64,000 bases of DNA. Origin: Clostridia bacterium (GTDB taxonomy: Bacteria; Bacillota; Clostridia; Christensenellales; Borkfalkiaceae). Below the pieces are notes generated by a model. It was not told where the DNA came from, did no database searches, and saw nothing but the letters and a program-made list of their open reading frames with translations. Each line of letters opens with the position of its first letter. The stretch's first letter is position 1. The position numbers and the translations under genes are program-made. This document shows, one piece after another, positions 16,901 through 24,421 of the stretch. The DNA lies in assembly GCA_017399185.1 (NCBI GenBank), contig JAFQEA010000003.1, positions 62,001 through 126,000 of the forward strand. The letters run 5' to 3'.

Positions 16901-18396
16901 TCCCAGATAGCGTAACAAGCATTGGTGATCGGGCGTTCTCTGGTTGTAGCAGTTTGACTGAAATTGTAATCCCAGATAGCGTAACAAGCATTGGGGTCGA
17001 GGCGTTTGCTGGTTGTGGTAATTTGCAATTTTACACAGAAGGCAATCTAAAATATTTAGGCAACAATAGTAACCCTTATTTATATTTATTTGGTAGCATA
17101 TCAACCGATATTACAACTGTAAAAATAAATGAAAATTGTAAAATTGTCGGTGATCGTGCGTTTTATGATTGTAGGAGCTTAACTGAAATTGAAATACCAG
17201 ATAGTGTAACAAGCATTGGTGATCATGCGTTCCATTTTTGCAGTAGTTTAACTGAAATTGTAATCCCGGACAGTGTAACAAGTATTGGTGATAGTACGTT
17301 CGTTTTTTGCAGTAGTTTGACTGAAATTGTAATTCCAGATAGCGTAACAAGTATTGGTGATCGTGCGTTCTATTATTGCAGTAGTTTAACTGAAATTGTT
17401 ATCCCTGACGGCGTAACAAGTATTGGTAGTTCTGCGTTCTCTGGTTGCAGTAGTTTAACAGAAATCACAGTAAGTGAAAAAAACGCTAATTATAAAGATA
17501 TCGATGGCAACTTATACAGTAAGGATGGCAAAGCTTTAGTACAATATGCGGAAGGGAAAAATGAAACAACATTTTCTATCCCAGACAGTGTAACAAGCAT
17601 TGGTGCTTATGCGTTCGATAATTGCCGTAGTTTAACTGAAATTGAAATACCAGATAGTGTAACAAGCATTGGTGATCATGCGTTTTCCTCTTGCAGTAGT
17701 TTGACTGAAGTTGTTATACCTGACAGCGTGATAAGTATTGGTGATAATGCGTTCGAACATTGCAGTAGTTTAACAGGTATAGTTATCCCAGATAGCGTAA
17801 CAAGTATTGGTCATGCTGCGTTCTGGTGTTGCAGTAGTTTAACAAGCATAGTTATCCCAGACAGTGTAACAAGCATTGGTGAAAAAGCGTTCGTTTTATG
17901 CGGTAGTTTGACAGAAATTACAGTAAGTGAAAAAAACGCTAATTATAAAGATATCGATGGCAACTTATACAGTAAGGATGGCAAAGCTTTAGTACAATAT
18001 GCGGAAGGGAAAAATGAAACAACATTTTCTATCCCAGACAGTGTAACAAGTATTGGTGATGGTGCTTTCGAATATTGCAGCAGTTTAACAAGTATAGTTA
18101 TCCCAGACAGTGTAACAAGCATTGGTAATTATGCGTTCTTTGATTGCAGTAGTTTATCTGAAATTGTTATCCCAGAGAGTGTAACAAGCGTAGGAAATAA
18201 TGCGTTCTCTAGTTGTGATAGCTTAACAAACGTATATTATAAAGGGAGTGTAGCTGAATGGTTACAAATTACAATTGAATTTGGCAATGAAGATTTAACT
18301 GAAGAAACTATTTATTATTACAGCGAACAAGCGCCGACGGAAGAAGGCAACTTCTGGTATTATGACGAAAACGGCGATATTGCCGTTTGGGGATAA
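13924..18396 (+). CDS. Surface lipoprotein with transglutaminase-like domain and BspA leucine-rich repeats
   Basis: 1,490 residues from the ATG at 13924, preceded by GGGGGAAG; the reading frame upstream runs through the promoter. A lipoprotein signal ends at SFVGC (about residue 23). Four Cys-rich repeats of 41 residues follow (about 60-240; TEGSHCSRCGETLVEQEI), resembling small structural CxxC modules. A transglutaminase-like domain lies near 370-460, with Cys in EGVCESYAKTY, His in EEHAWNI and Asp in GVDCTWDDVG, a plausible catalytic triad. Residues about 530-870 match nothing known. The rest is BspA-type LRR_5 repeats of 23 residues (IPDSVTSIGDRAFSGCSSLT) with two identical inserts. The role is probably adhesion or host/matrix interaction at the cell surface. 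Confidence 0.85.
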   Translation: MKKYLLFILSLMLLFSLFSFVGCNGIKPIHPHQYALHVNNATCTEAGSVIYTCDCGETKTEEIPALGHSVVVDNAVEPTCTQTGLTEGSHCSRCGETLVEQEIIPALNHAVVTDSRVEPTCTETGLTEGSHCSRCGETFTAQEIIPALNHVVVTDSRVEPTCTETGLTEGSHCSRCGDTLVEQEVVPELGHIVIIEEKVEPTYWIDGLTEGSHCSRCGDTLVEQEIIPAIFGEPSKYQVAPRIGNSIYGFNSFASYDKGKEMQVLYYQFYSACEAFMDSTATLESPVICAIDTDNFTLTLGEIVSVWKIFYLENPAYYWLANTFAMADGQIALRIDESYLNAAYRAECDAAIESLVNGYRAVFEPGYTQLETALAIHDYIIGVMDYAYEEDGVTSQDDIWAHNMAGCALYREGVCESYAKTYLYLSLLSGLDCVIVSGQANNEEHAWNIIQIDGIWYGVDCTWDDVGNGAFIYDWFGMASEYLDSTHFADSNASFGVDYLYELPQVSARNVELVSLYKSDAYVGIFANVDLAFEAMTDSTADYRIELFEYAFNGTLLPNVIHGVQSEIMPSVASIHIKGHNFILDEHSNLSTTTADTPLKIAESVTANSNIVIEDVTLGLGNYVLVEGFIVGTQTFVGGNLFLKDYCLTIQGSSCIVNANIISNINEGATSKIINKAGVKYISSLVNVHDFISDEYGDTTLRNSSKIVNLVGECRLYLWAEQIIEINNWKDIRHSYIKCKSNCKIIINNITEEDVDLDNRSLHIDFSKYEEYPEIIIGDIQGGIMQLSLADKRNIIGSHTKSIDIFGLDSSLITLINKELTDFIKIRIANTSITLNPYTYIDEFGDVYFKEVQRINDLIIIDNTVVRYDNKDITSAVIPDGVVAIGDYAFSGCSNLTELVIPNSVTRIGTIAFYNCTNLVNVFIPGSVKTIGTSPFLACDNLTNVILGEGVTVIWEDVFNFSTSLVSIEIPNSVISIEKGAFYYCTSLNSIKIPDSVTSIGDRAFSGCSSLTEIVIPDSVTSIGVEAFAGCGNLQFYTEGNLKYLGNNSNPYLYLFGSISTDITTVKINENCKIVGDRAFYDCRSLTEIEIPDSVTSIGDHAFHFCSSLTEIVIPDSVTSIGDSTFVFCSSLTEIVIPDSVTSIGDRAFYYCSSLTEIVIPDGVTSIGSSAFSGCSSLTEITVSEKNANYKDIDGNLYSKDGKALVQYAEGKNETTFSIPDSVTSIGAYAFDNCRSLTEIEIPDSVTSIGDHAFSSCSSLTEVVIPDSVISIGDNAFEHCSSLTGIVIPDSVTSIGHAAFWCCSSLTSIVIPDSVTSIGEKAFVLCGSLTEITVSEKNANYKDIDGNLYSKDGKALVQYAEGKNETTFSIPDSVTSIGDGAFEYCSSLTSIVIPDSVTSIGNYAFFDCSSLSEIVIPESVTSVGNNAFSSCDSLTNVYYKGSVAEWLQITIEFGNEDLTEETIYYYSEQAPTEEGNFWYYDENGDIAVWG
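14140..14600 (+). repeat. Four tandem 123-bp (41-residue) Cys-rich repeats
   Basis: The phrase encoding TEGSHCSRCG recurs at exact 123-base intervals (14181, 14304, 14427, 14550). The middle two units are almost identical; the outer ones diverge. Confidence 0.85.
16545..18225 (+). repeat. 69-bp leucine-rich repeats with a 453-bp internal duplication
   Basis: About twenty 23-residue units. The stretch 17467-17595 recurs without change at 17920-18048, 453 bases (151 codons) later. It encodes SEKNANYKDIDGNLYSKDGK and its flank, showing a recent duplication. Confidence 0.85.
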
Positions 18397-18402
18397 TAAG
18401 GT

Positions 18403-18431
18403 TAAAAGTTGGGCTATAGGCCCATTATTGG
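18403..18431 (+). repeat. Dispersed palindromic repeat after the large BspA gene
   Basis: AAAAGTTGGGCTATAGGCCC then ATTATTGG, immediately before a terminator stem. Confidence 0.75.
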
Positions 18432-18432
18432 T

Positions 18433-18463
18433 AAAAAAGCAGGGGATTTGCCCCTGCTTTTTT
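18433..18463 (+). terminator. Rho-independent terminator
   Basis: AAAAAAGCAGGGG, loop ATTTG, CCCCTGCTTTTTT. The same terminator sequence recurs at 20199 after the second BspA gene. Confidence 0.88.
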
Positions 18464-18490
18464 GTATAAGCTGACAAGTTGTTTAGGGGT

Positions 18491-18518
18491 TCCTGACGCC
18501 CACGTCGTGGGCTCAGGA
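18491..18518. repeat. REP-like palindrome
   Basis: TCCTGA-c-GCCCAC-gtc-GTGGGC-TCAGGA: a 12-bp stem with one bulged base. The flank GGATGAC gives, on the other strand, GTCATCCTGAG, a start seen in many dispersed bacterial palindromes. Confidence 0.6.
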
Positions 18519-18602
18519 TGACAACGTTTTTGAATAAACTAACAACGTTTCCTTTTTCAAATTTACTTAAGTTTTGCGAGTGAAACGAGCAAACTAACCA
18601 CA

Positions 18603-18638
18603 ATTCTTCATTCTTAATTCTTCATTCTTAATTAAAAA
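18603..18638 (+). repeat. Heptanucleotide tandem repeat
   Basis: Four units of ATTCTT(C/A), then ATTAAAA. The same array with the same flank (ACCACA before, ATTAAAA after) occurs at 20360-20394. The rest of 18464-18776 holds only a GCTTGC/GCAAGC hairpin (18713-18728) and no gene. Confidence 0.7.
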
Positions 18639-18776
18639 AAGCAACGCGTTTGAAACAACGTCTCACCCTAAGTGAGCGTTGGAATCCGTAAGATTGAGTA
18701 ACGAGTAAAAATGCTTGCGGTTGCAAGCAACCAAGCCTTTTTTAAATTTAGAAACATATTAATTTTTAAATATCAC

Positions 18777-18805
18777 TTGCGTTTAGTGTTATTTGGTGAT
18801 ATAAT
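18777..18805 (+). promoter_or_regulatory. Promoter of the second BspA-like gene
   Basis: TTGCGT (18777-18782), 17-base spacer, TATAAT (18800-18805). The start codon is 30 bases downstream. Confidence 0.7.
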
Positions 18806-18834
18806 TGATTTTAACAACTAATTGGGGTTAAATT

Positions 18835-20160
18835 ATGAAGAATAAAATTTTTAAAATTTTAACTTTGTCCGTAATTTTACTTTTAAGTGTATGCTTTATG
18901 GTTGCTTGTAATCAAGGCAATAATAGTGATGAAGGAACAGGTGATAGTAACGTACAACAAAATGCAACAGCTGATAAATATTTTACCTTTACGTTATTGG
19001 ACGACGGGACTTATTCAATTAAGTCAAAAGACATTGCTGATATGCCTGCAAACGTAGTTATACCTGCATCTTATAAAAGAAAAGCGGTAACAACTATTGG
19101 CGATTCTGCGTTCAGAGAGTGCCAAAGTTTAGTAAGCATCGAAATCCCTGACAGCGTAACCAACATTGGTGATTCTGCTTTCAGAGATTGCCGAAGTTTA
19201 GTAAGCGTCGAAATCCCTGACGGCGTAACTAAAATAGGTTATGCTGCGTTCTCTGGTTGTGGTGGTTTAACAAGCGTTGTTATCCCTAATGGCGTAACTA
19301 ATATTGCTAATTATACGTTCAATACTTGCTCGAGTTTAGTAAGCATCGAAATCCCTGACGGCGTAACAGCTATTGGTGATTATGCGTTTTATGATTGTTA
19401 TAAATTGACAAACGTTGTTATCCCCGATAGCGTAACTACTATTGGTGCTAAAGTATTTGGTCACTGTAGCAACTTAACAAGCGTCGAAATCTCCAACGGC
19501 GTAACTTCTATTGGTTATTTTGCGTTTGAGTCTTGTAATAAATTACAATACAACGTAAAAGAGAATTTAAAATATTTGGGTAATGAAGAAAATCCATATT
19601 TATATCTGGTAGGGGTTACTTCCACAGGTATAACTTCTGCCAGCATAGACCAAAATTGTAGATTTATTGGTGATTATGCCTTTTCTGAATGCGTTAGCTT
19701 GATAAGCGTGGTTATAGGTGACAGCGTAGAAGTTATTGGTTGTTCTGCGTTCTGGTTTTGCAGAAGCATGACAAGCGTTGTAATCCCTAATAGCGCAATT
19801 TTTATTGTTGATATGGCTTTCTATGGCTGCAGTAGTTTAACTGAAATTGTTATCCCTGACAGCGTAACAAGTATTGGTGACCTTGCGTTCTCTGGTTGTA
19901 GTGGTTTAACAAGCGTTGTTATAGGCGACAGCGTAACTAAAATTGGTTATTCTGCGTTCTCTGGTTGTAGTGGTTTAACAAGCGTTGTTATAGGCGACAG
20001 CGTAACTTCTATTGGTTCTTTTGCGTTCTCTGGTTGTAGTGGTTTAACAAGTATTAAATATCGTGGTGCGCAGACGCAATGGAATAAAATTACAAAGGGT
20101 ACTAATTGGGATTCTGCCACAGGTAATTACACCATAACGTACAACTATACTGGTGAGTAA
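18835..20160 (+). CDS. BspA-like leucine-rich-repeat lipoprotein
   Basis: 441 residues. A lipoprotein signal peptide ends at the lipobox MVAC (Cys about residue 25), followed by an acidic, Asn/Ser-rich linker to about residue 45. Residues 75-410 are LRR_5/BspA repeats of 23 residues (for example IPDSVTNIGDSAFRDCRSLV), broken near 240-275 by KENLKYLGNEENPYLYLVG. The same interruption type occurs in the larger neighbour (EGNLKYLGNNSNPYLYLFG), so the two genes are paralogues. The C-terminus has the typical YRGAQTQWNKIT ending. It is expected on the outer face of the membrane and has its own promoter and terminator. Confidence 0.9.
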   Translation: MKNKIFKILTLSVILLLSVCFMVACNQGNNSDEGTGDSNVQQNATADKYFTFTLLDDGTYSIKSKDIADMPANVVIPASYKRKAVTTIGDSAFRECQSLVSIEIPDSVTNIGDSAFRDCRSLVSVEIPDGVTKIGYAAFSGCGGLTSVVIPNGVTNIANYTFNTCSSLVSIEIPDGVTAIGDYAFYDCYKLTNVVIPDSVTTIGAKVFGHCSNLTSVEISNGVTSIGYFAFESCNKLQYNVKENLKYLGNEENPYLYLVGVTSTGITSASIDQNCRFIGDYAFSECVSLISVVIGDSVEVIGCSAFWFCRSMTSVVIPNSAIFIVDMAFYGCSSLTEIVIPDSVTSIGDLAFSGCSGLTSVVIGDSVTKIGYSAFSGCSGLTSVVIGDSVTSIGSFAFSGCSGLTSIKYRGAQTQWNKITKGTNWDSATGNYTITYNYTGE

Positions 20161-20168
20161 AAATTAAT

Positions 20169-20196
20169 AAAAATGGGGCTATAAGCCCGTTAATTG
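20169..20196 (+). repeat. Dispersed palindromic repeat after the second BspA gene
   Basis: AAAAATGGGGCTATAAGCCC then GTTAATTG; it abuts the terminator at 20199. Confidence 0.78.
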
Positions 20197-20198
20197 AC

Positions 20199-20228
20199 AA
20201 AAAGCAGGGGATTTGCCCCTGCTTTTTT
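20199..20228 (+). terminator. Rho-independent terminator
   Basis: AAAAAGCAGGGG, loop ATTTG, CCCCTGCTTTTTT. Confidence 0.88.
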
Positions 20229-20229
20229 A

Positions 20230-20390
20230 GTGAATAATGAATAATGAAGTCGGCTACGCCTGATGAATAATTATGGTAAACTTTTTGCGTTGCAAAAAGT
20301 CTTTATTAAATTTAAATAAGGCTTGGGGGCTTGCATTTGCAAGCCCCCAACTGACCACAATTCTTCATTCTTCATTCTTCATTCTTAATT
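20230..20390. repeat. Cluster of palindromes and heptamer repeats
   Basis: It contains two GAATAAT heptamers (from 20232), ACTTTTTGC/GCAAAAAGT around a 3-base loop (20280-20300), a perfect 12-bp hairpin TTGGGGGCTTGC/GCAAGCCCCCAA (20323-20350) without a T-run, and four ATTCTT(C/A) units (20360-20387). No coding sequence. Confidence 0.65.
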
Positions 20391-20418
20391 AAAAAAGCAC
20401 GCCAAACGGCGTGCTTTT
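20391..20418. terminator. Bidirectional terminator
   Basis: AAAAAAGCACGCC, 4-base loop, GGCGTGCTTTT. The A and T runs on both sides allow use by the minus-strand glycerophosphodiesterase gene ending at 20422. Confidence 0.8.
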
Positions 20419-20421
20419 GTC

Positions 20422-21132
20422 TTACGCTTCATAGTGGTCAAAAACAAAGTTTTTAACGTATTTACGCGCGCGATTTTCTTGTTCTTTATTTTGTATCGTG
20501 TAGCAAATAACGGGTAGGCCGTTTGATATCCTGCGCTTTAAGGGCAGGCATTCGTGGTAATAATGCACAAAGTCGGGGCGCACTAAAAAATTAAGCGCAA
20601 GGTTCGTTACTACAAAATTATTAAAGCGGCTCATTGTGGTCATTTTTACGCCAAGCTGACCGCGTAAAATAGTTTTATCAAGCTTTTTAATCCTTAACAT
20701 AATAGTTGGGTCAAAGGACTGGATTGCAATTTCGCCCGTGTAGCCCTTAAGCGCTTCCAAAACCTTTTGTTCAACGCCCTTATATTTTTGTTTTTTAATT
20801 TCAATAAGGATTGGCACTTGGCCGTTAACAAGGCGTAAAAATTCGTCAAAGGTGGGGATATGCTCGCCACCGATTTTAAGCTTTTCAATTTCATTAGAAT
20901 GGGTTTCGCGGATATCAATATCTGCGCCCGTCATACGCTTCATATTGTCGTCATGGAAGCAATACAAAACGCCGTCTTTTGACATTTGCACGTCCATTTC
21001 GATTGGGTAATTATGCTCGATAGCCGCCTTATAGGCCGACATTGAGTTTTCAGGTAAGGTTTCAGTCCACAATCCGCGGTGTGCGATAGGGCGGGTTAAA
21101 ATCCAGCTGTCAGCTGTTAAACGTGATTTCAT
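20422..21132 (-). CDS. Glycerophosphodiester phosphodiesterase
   Basis: 236 residues from the ATG at 21132, chosen because AAGGAC lies 10 bases upstream; a longer reading to 21252 would add a hydrophobic leader without such a site. GDPD motifs are in order: AHRGLWTETLPENS (catalytic His and Arg), IEMDVQMSKDG (metal-binding Glu and Asp), CFHDDNMKRMTG (second His), then IEIKKQK. The enzyme splits glycerophosphodiesters into glycerol-3-phosphate and an alcohol. Without a leader it is a cytoplasmic form. The product could feed the glycerol-3-phosphate oxidation genes at 31-34 kb (inference). Confidence 0.9.
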   Translation of the reverse strand: MKSRLTADSWILTRPIAHRGLWTETLPENSMSAYKAAIEHNYPIEMDVQMSKDGVLYCFHDDNMKRMTGADIDIRETHSNEIEKLKIGGEHIPTFDEFLRLVNGQVPILIEIKKQKYKGVEQKVLEALKGYTGEIAIQSFDPTIMLRIKKLDKTILRGQLGVKMTTMSRFNNFVVTNLALNFLVRPDFVHYYHECLPLKRRISNGLPVICYTIQNKEQENRARKYVKNFVFDHYEA

Positions 21133-21287
21133 AAAATAAGTCCTTAAGCGAAAAATTATAGTGGTTTTTCTAAAAAAGCGCAAAAACGCCAGTGCAAATA
21201 TTATATAGCAAAGCGCGTGTAAAGTAAAGTTTTTTTGCAAATTGAAAAACATTTTATTTTTTGGGCGTAAAAAAGTCGCTCACGCGC

Positions 21288-21316
21288 TTGCGCGCTACGC
21301 AAAAATAATGTATATT
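21288..21316 (+). promoter_or_regulatory. lepA promoter
   Basis: TTGCGC (21288-21293), 17-base spacer, TATATT (21311-21316), about 30 bases before the lepA start. Confidence 0.55.
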
Positions 21317-21345
21317 ATATATAAACAAATTAAAATGGGGATAGT

Positions 21346-23157
21346 ATGACAAAGTCACCAAAATCCAAAATCCGCAATTTTTGTATTATTGCGCACATAG
21401 ACCACGGCAAATCAACCCTAGCTGACAGGCTTTTAGAAAAGACCGGTCAGGTTTCCGCACGCGATATGGAAAACCAGCTTTTAGACTCAATGGACCTTGA
21501 AAAGGAAAGGGGTATTACCATAAAGCTTACGCCAGCAAGAATGTATTACACTGCAAAGGACGGCGAAGAATACGTTTTCAACCTAATCGACACCCCCGGC
21601 CACGTTGACTTTACTTACGAGGTTTCACGCTCGCTTGCGGCGTGCGAGGGCGCAATCCTGGTCGTTGACGCAACGCAGGGCGTTCAGGCGCAGACCTTGG
21701 CAAACGTATATTTAGCGCTTGAAAACGACCTTGAGATTATGCCTGTTATCAATAAGATTGACCTTGCTTCTGCCGACGTTGACGGCACCAAGGAAGAAAT
21801 TGAAGACGCAATCGGGTTAGACTGCAGCGAAGCGCCCTTGATTTCTGCTAAAAACGGTATCAACATTGAAGAAGTTTTAGAAAAAATCGTAACTATGCTC
21901 CCAGCCCCCACGGGCGATGACGACGCGCCGCTTAAAGCCCTTATATTTGACTCTTACTACGACAACTTTAAGGGCGTTATTTGCTTTGTCCGCATTAAAG
22001 AAGGCACGGTTAAGGTAGGCACGAAAATACGCACCTTTATGTCGGACAAGACCTTTGACGTAACCGAGGTTGGTATCTTTAGCCCCAATCTTACCCCAAG
22101 GGACAAGCTTGTTGCGGGTGACGTTGGCTATATTGCCGCAAGCATTAAAAGCGTGCGCGATACCCAGGTTGGCGACACTATAACTGAAGTAGGCAACCCT
22201 GCAAAAGAGCCGCTACCAGGGTATAAGGAAGCGCTCCCTATGGTGTTCTCGGGCGTGTATCCGCTTGACGGCTCTAAATTTAACGACTTAAAGGACGCAA
22301 TCCAAAAGCTTAAGCTGAACGACGCTTCGCTTACCTTTGAAGCAGAAAACTCAATGGCGCTGGGCTTTGGGTTTAGATGCGGCTTTTTAGGGCTTTTGCA
22401 TATGGAAATTATCCAGCAGAGAATCGAACGCGAGTTCGACCTTGAAATTATAACCACCGCGCCAAGCGTTTCCTACAAGGTGTATAAAACGGACGGCAGT
22501 ATGGTTGAAGTTGAAAACCCTTCAAAGCTTCCGCCCATTGACTCTATCGACTATATGGAAGAGCCTATTATCAGCGCAAACATTTATTCGCCACCCGATT
22601 ACGTTGGGCCTATCATGGATTTGTGCCAGGAAAAGCGCGGTGAGTTCGTTGATATGAGCTATATTGACGCAAAGCGCGTGCGCCTTGTGTATAGGCTGCC
22701 GCTTAACGAAATTATCTTTGACTTTTTTGACGGCTTGAAGTCAAGAACGCGCGGTTACGCGTCCTTTGACTATGAATTATTGGGCTATCAAAAAAGCGAT
22801 TTAGTTAAGCTTGATATGTATTTAAACGGGGATATTTGCGATGCTTTAGCCATTATCGTTCACCGCGAAAAGGCTTATGCGCGCGGGCGTGCGATTGCCG
22901 AAAAGCTAAAAGAAGTTATCCCACGGCAAATGTTTGAAATCCCTATCCAAGCGGCGATAGGGGGTAAAATCATCGCGCGTGAAACTGTAAAGGCGCTCCG
23001 TAAAGACGTTCTTGCAAAGTGCTACGGCGGTGACATCACGAGAAAGAAAAAGCTTTTAGAAAAGCAAAAGGAAGGTAAAAAGAAAATGCGCCGTTTAGGT
23101 ACGGTTGAAATACCTTCCGAAGCGTTTATGTCAATCTTGAAGATAGATAGTCAATGA
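21346..23157 (+). CDS. lepA: Elongation factor 4 (LepA) GTPase
   Basis: 603 residues, standard length. G-domain motifs: [10 protein letters not shown] (G1), ERGITIK (G2), DTPGHVDF (G3), NKIDL (G4) and SAK (G5). The remaining EF-G-like domains and the LepA-specific C-terminal domain follow, ending with [17 protein letters not shown]. LepA back-translocates or remodels stalled ribosomes. It is followed by hemW, the usual Bacillota order. The start has a GGGG site seven bases upstream. Confidence 0.97.
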   Translation: MTKSPKSKIRNFCIIAHIDHGKSTLADRLLEKTGQVSARDMENQLLDSMDLEKERGITIKLTPARMYYTAKDGEEYVFNLIDTPGHVDFTYEVSRSLAACEGAILVVDATQGVQAQTLANVYLALENDLEIMPVINKIDLASADVDGTKEEIEDAIGLDCSEAPLISAKNGINIEEVLEKIVTMLPAPTGDDDAPLKALIFDSYYDNFKGVICFVRIKEGTVKVGTKIRTFMSDKTFDVTEVGIFSPNLTPRDKLVAGDVGYIAASIKSVRDTQVGDTITEVGNPAKEPLPGYKEALPMVFSGVYPLDGSKFNDLKDAIQKLKLNDASLTFEAENSMALGFGFRCGFLGLLHMEIIQQRIEREFDLEIITTAPSVSYKVYKTDGSMVEVENPSKLPPIDSIDYMEEPIISANIYSPPDYVGPIMDLCQEKRGEFVDMSYIDAKRVRLVYRLPLNEIIFDFFDGLKSRTRGYASFDYELLGYQKSDLVKLDMYLNGDICDALAIIVHREKAYARGRAIAEKLKEVIPRQMFEIPIQAAIGGKIIARETVKALRKDVLAKCYGGDITRKKKLLEKQKEGKKKMRRLGTVEIPSEAFMSILKIDSQ

Positions 23158-23246
23158 TAGCTTTACCACGGTTATTTGCTTTCTGAAAAAAACTATTTTT
23201 TGAAATATAAGCCTTCCGTCGTATGACGATTAATTAAGGGGTTTTT

Positions 23247-24356
23247 ATGGCAGGTATTTATATTCACGTACCTTTTTGTAAGGATAAATGCACCTATTGC
23301 GATTTTGCTTCCTTTCCGAGAGAAATCGGTAAAGCCGAAGCTTATTTTGCGTGCCTATATAAAGAAATCAAAAGCCGCGCGCAATCCTTAAAGGATAAGA
23401 CCTTTGATACCATTTATTTTGGCGGCGGCACACCGTCTTACGTTGACCCAAAGTTTATACTTGGCGCAATGCGGCTTATAAAAGAGCAGTTTAACCTTGC
23501 TAACGACTTGGAAGTTACCTTGGAAGTCAACCCCGGCACGATTGATAAGGGCAAGCTTTTGATTTATAAAAAGGCAGGCATTAACCGCTTCAGCGTGGGT
23601 TTGCAGTCCGCGGACGACAAAATTTTAAGGGATATAAACAGAATCCACAACGTGACCGACTTTTTACGCACGATGAAGCTTTTAAAGGGCTTTAACTTGA
23701 GCGTGGATATTATGCTTGGGCTTCCTAACCAGACGTTTGAAAGTGTTAAGCAAACAATCGCCCTTGCAACAAGTCAGGATATAAAGCATATTTCAGTTTA
23801 CGCCCTTACGCCCGAGGAAGGCACGCCGATGTACTCAAGGTATCTAAACGGCGATCTGCCCGACGCGGACACGGTAACCGACTATTACGAAGAAGTCGTT
23901 AAAATCTTAAAGGAACTTGGCTTTGACCGCTATGAAGTTTCCAACTTTGCAAAACCGGGCTTTGAGTCAAGGCACAATTTAAACTATTGGAAGCGCGGCG
24001 AATACATAGGCTTTGGCGTTGCGGCATCATCATTTATCAACGAGCGCCGCTTTACCAACGCGCAAAGGATTGATGAGTACGTGCATTGTCTTCTCCACGG
24101 TAAGTACGCCGAAATTATAAGCGAAGATATCCCTGAAGACGAACGCAGGTTTGAGTATATAATGCTCCACTTAAGGACGTCTTTGGGCGTTTCGTTTGAA
24201 GACTATAAAAAAACCTTCGGCACGGATTTTATGCTTGACTTTAAAGACAAAATCCCGCCGGTTAGAAAATATTTGGAATTTACAGATGATGGCGTTAAGA
24301 TAAAAGACGAGTATCTTTACGTTCAAAACAATATCATTATCCAGTTTATGGATTAG
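23247..24356 (+). CDS. hemW: HemW-like radical SAM protein (heme chaperone family)
   Basis: 369 residues. The radical SAM cluster motif CKDKCTYC lies at residues 11-18 (CxxxCxxC), after IYIHVPF. Next come TIYFGGGTPSYVD and EVNPGTID, then the HemW-type RHNLNYWKRGEYIGFGVAASSF. The C-terminal HemN-like domain is present but short. HemW delivers heme to target proteins, and the first Cys-rich motif here fits HemW rather than the coproporphyrinogen oxidase HemN. In the common Bacillota order hrcA-grpE-dnaK comes next; here dnaE follows instead. Confidence 0.92.
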   Translation: MAGIYIHVPFCKDKCTYCDFASFPREIGKAEAYFACLYKEIKSRAQSLKDKTFDTIYFGGGTPSYVDPKFILGAMRLIKEQFNLANDLEVTLEVNPGTIDKGKLLIYKKAGINRFSVGLQSADDKILRDINRIHNVTDFLRTMKLLKGFNLSVDIMLGLPNQTFESVKQTIALATSQDIKHISVYALTPEEGTPMYSRYLNGDLPDADTVTDYYEEVVKILKELGFDRYEVSNFAKPGFESRHNLNYWKRGEYIGFGVAASSFINERRFTNAQRIDEYVHCLLHGKYAEIISEDIPEDERRFEYIMLHLRTSLGVSFEDYKKTFGTDFMLDFKDKIPPVRKYLEFTDDGVKIKDEYLYVQNNIIIQFMD

Positions 24357-24376
24357 TTTCTGGGGTAAAATCCCCC

Positions 24377-24404
24377 AAAAGTAGGGCTATAAGCCCATTA
24401 ACTA
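24377..24404 (+). repeat. Dispersed palindromic repeat between hemW and dnaE
   Basis: AAAAGTAGGGCTATAAGCCC then ATTAACTA, in the 65-bp gap, 18 bases before the dnaE start. Confidence 0.75.
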
Positions 24405-24421
24405 ACAGCAAGGGGTGCAAT

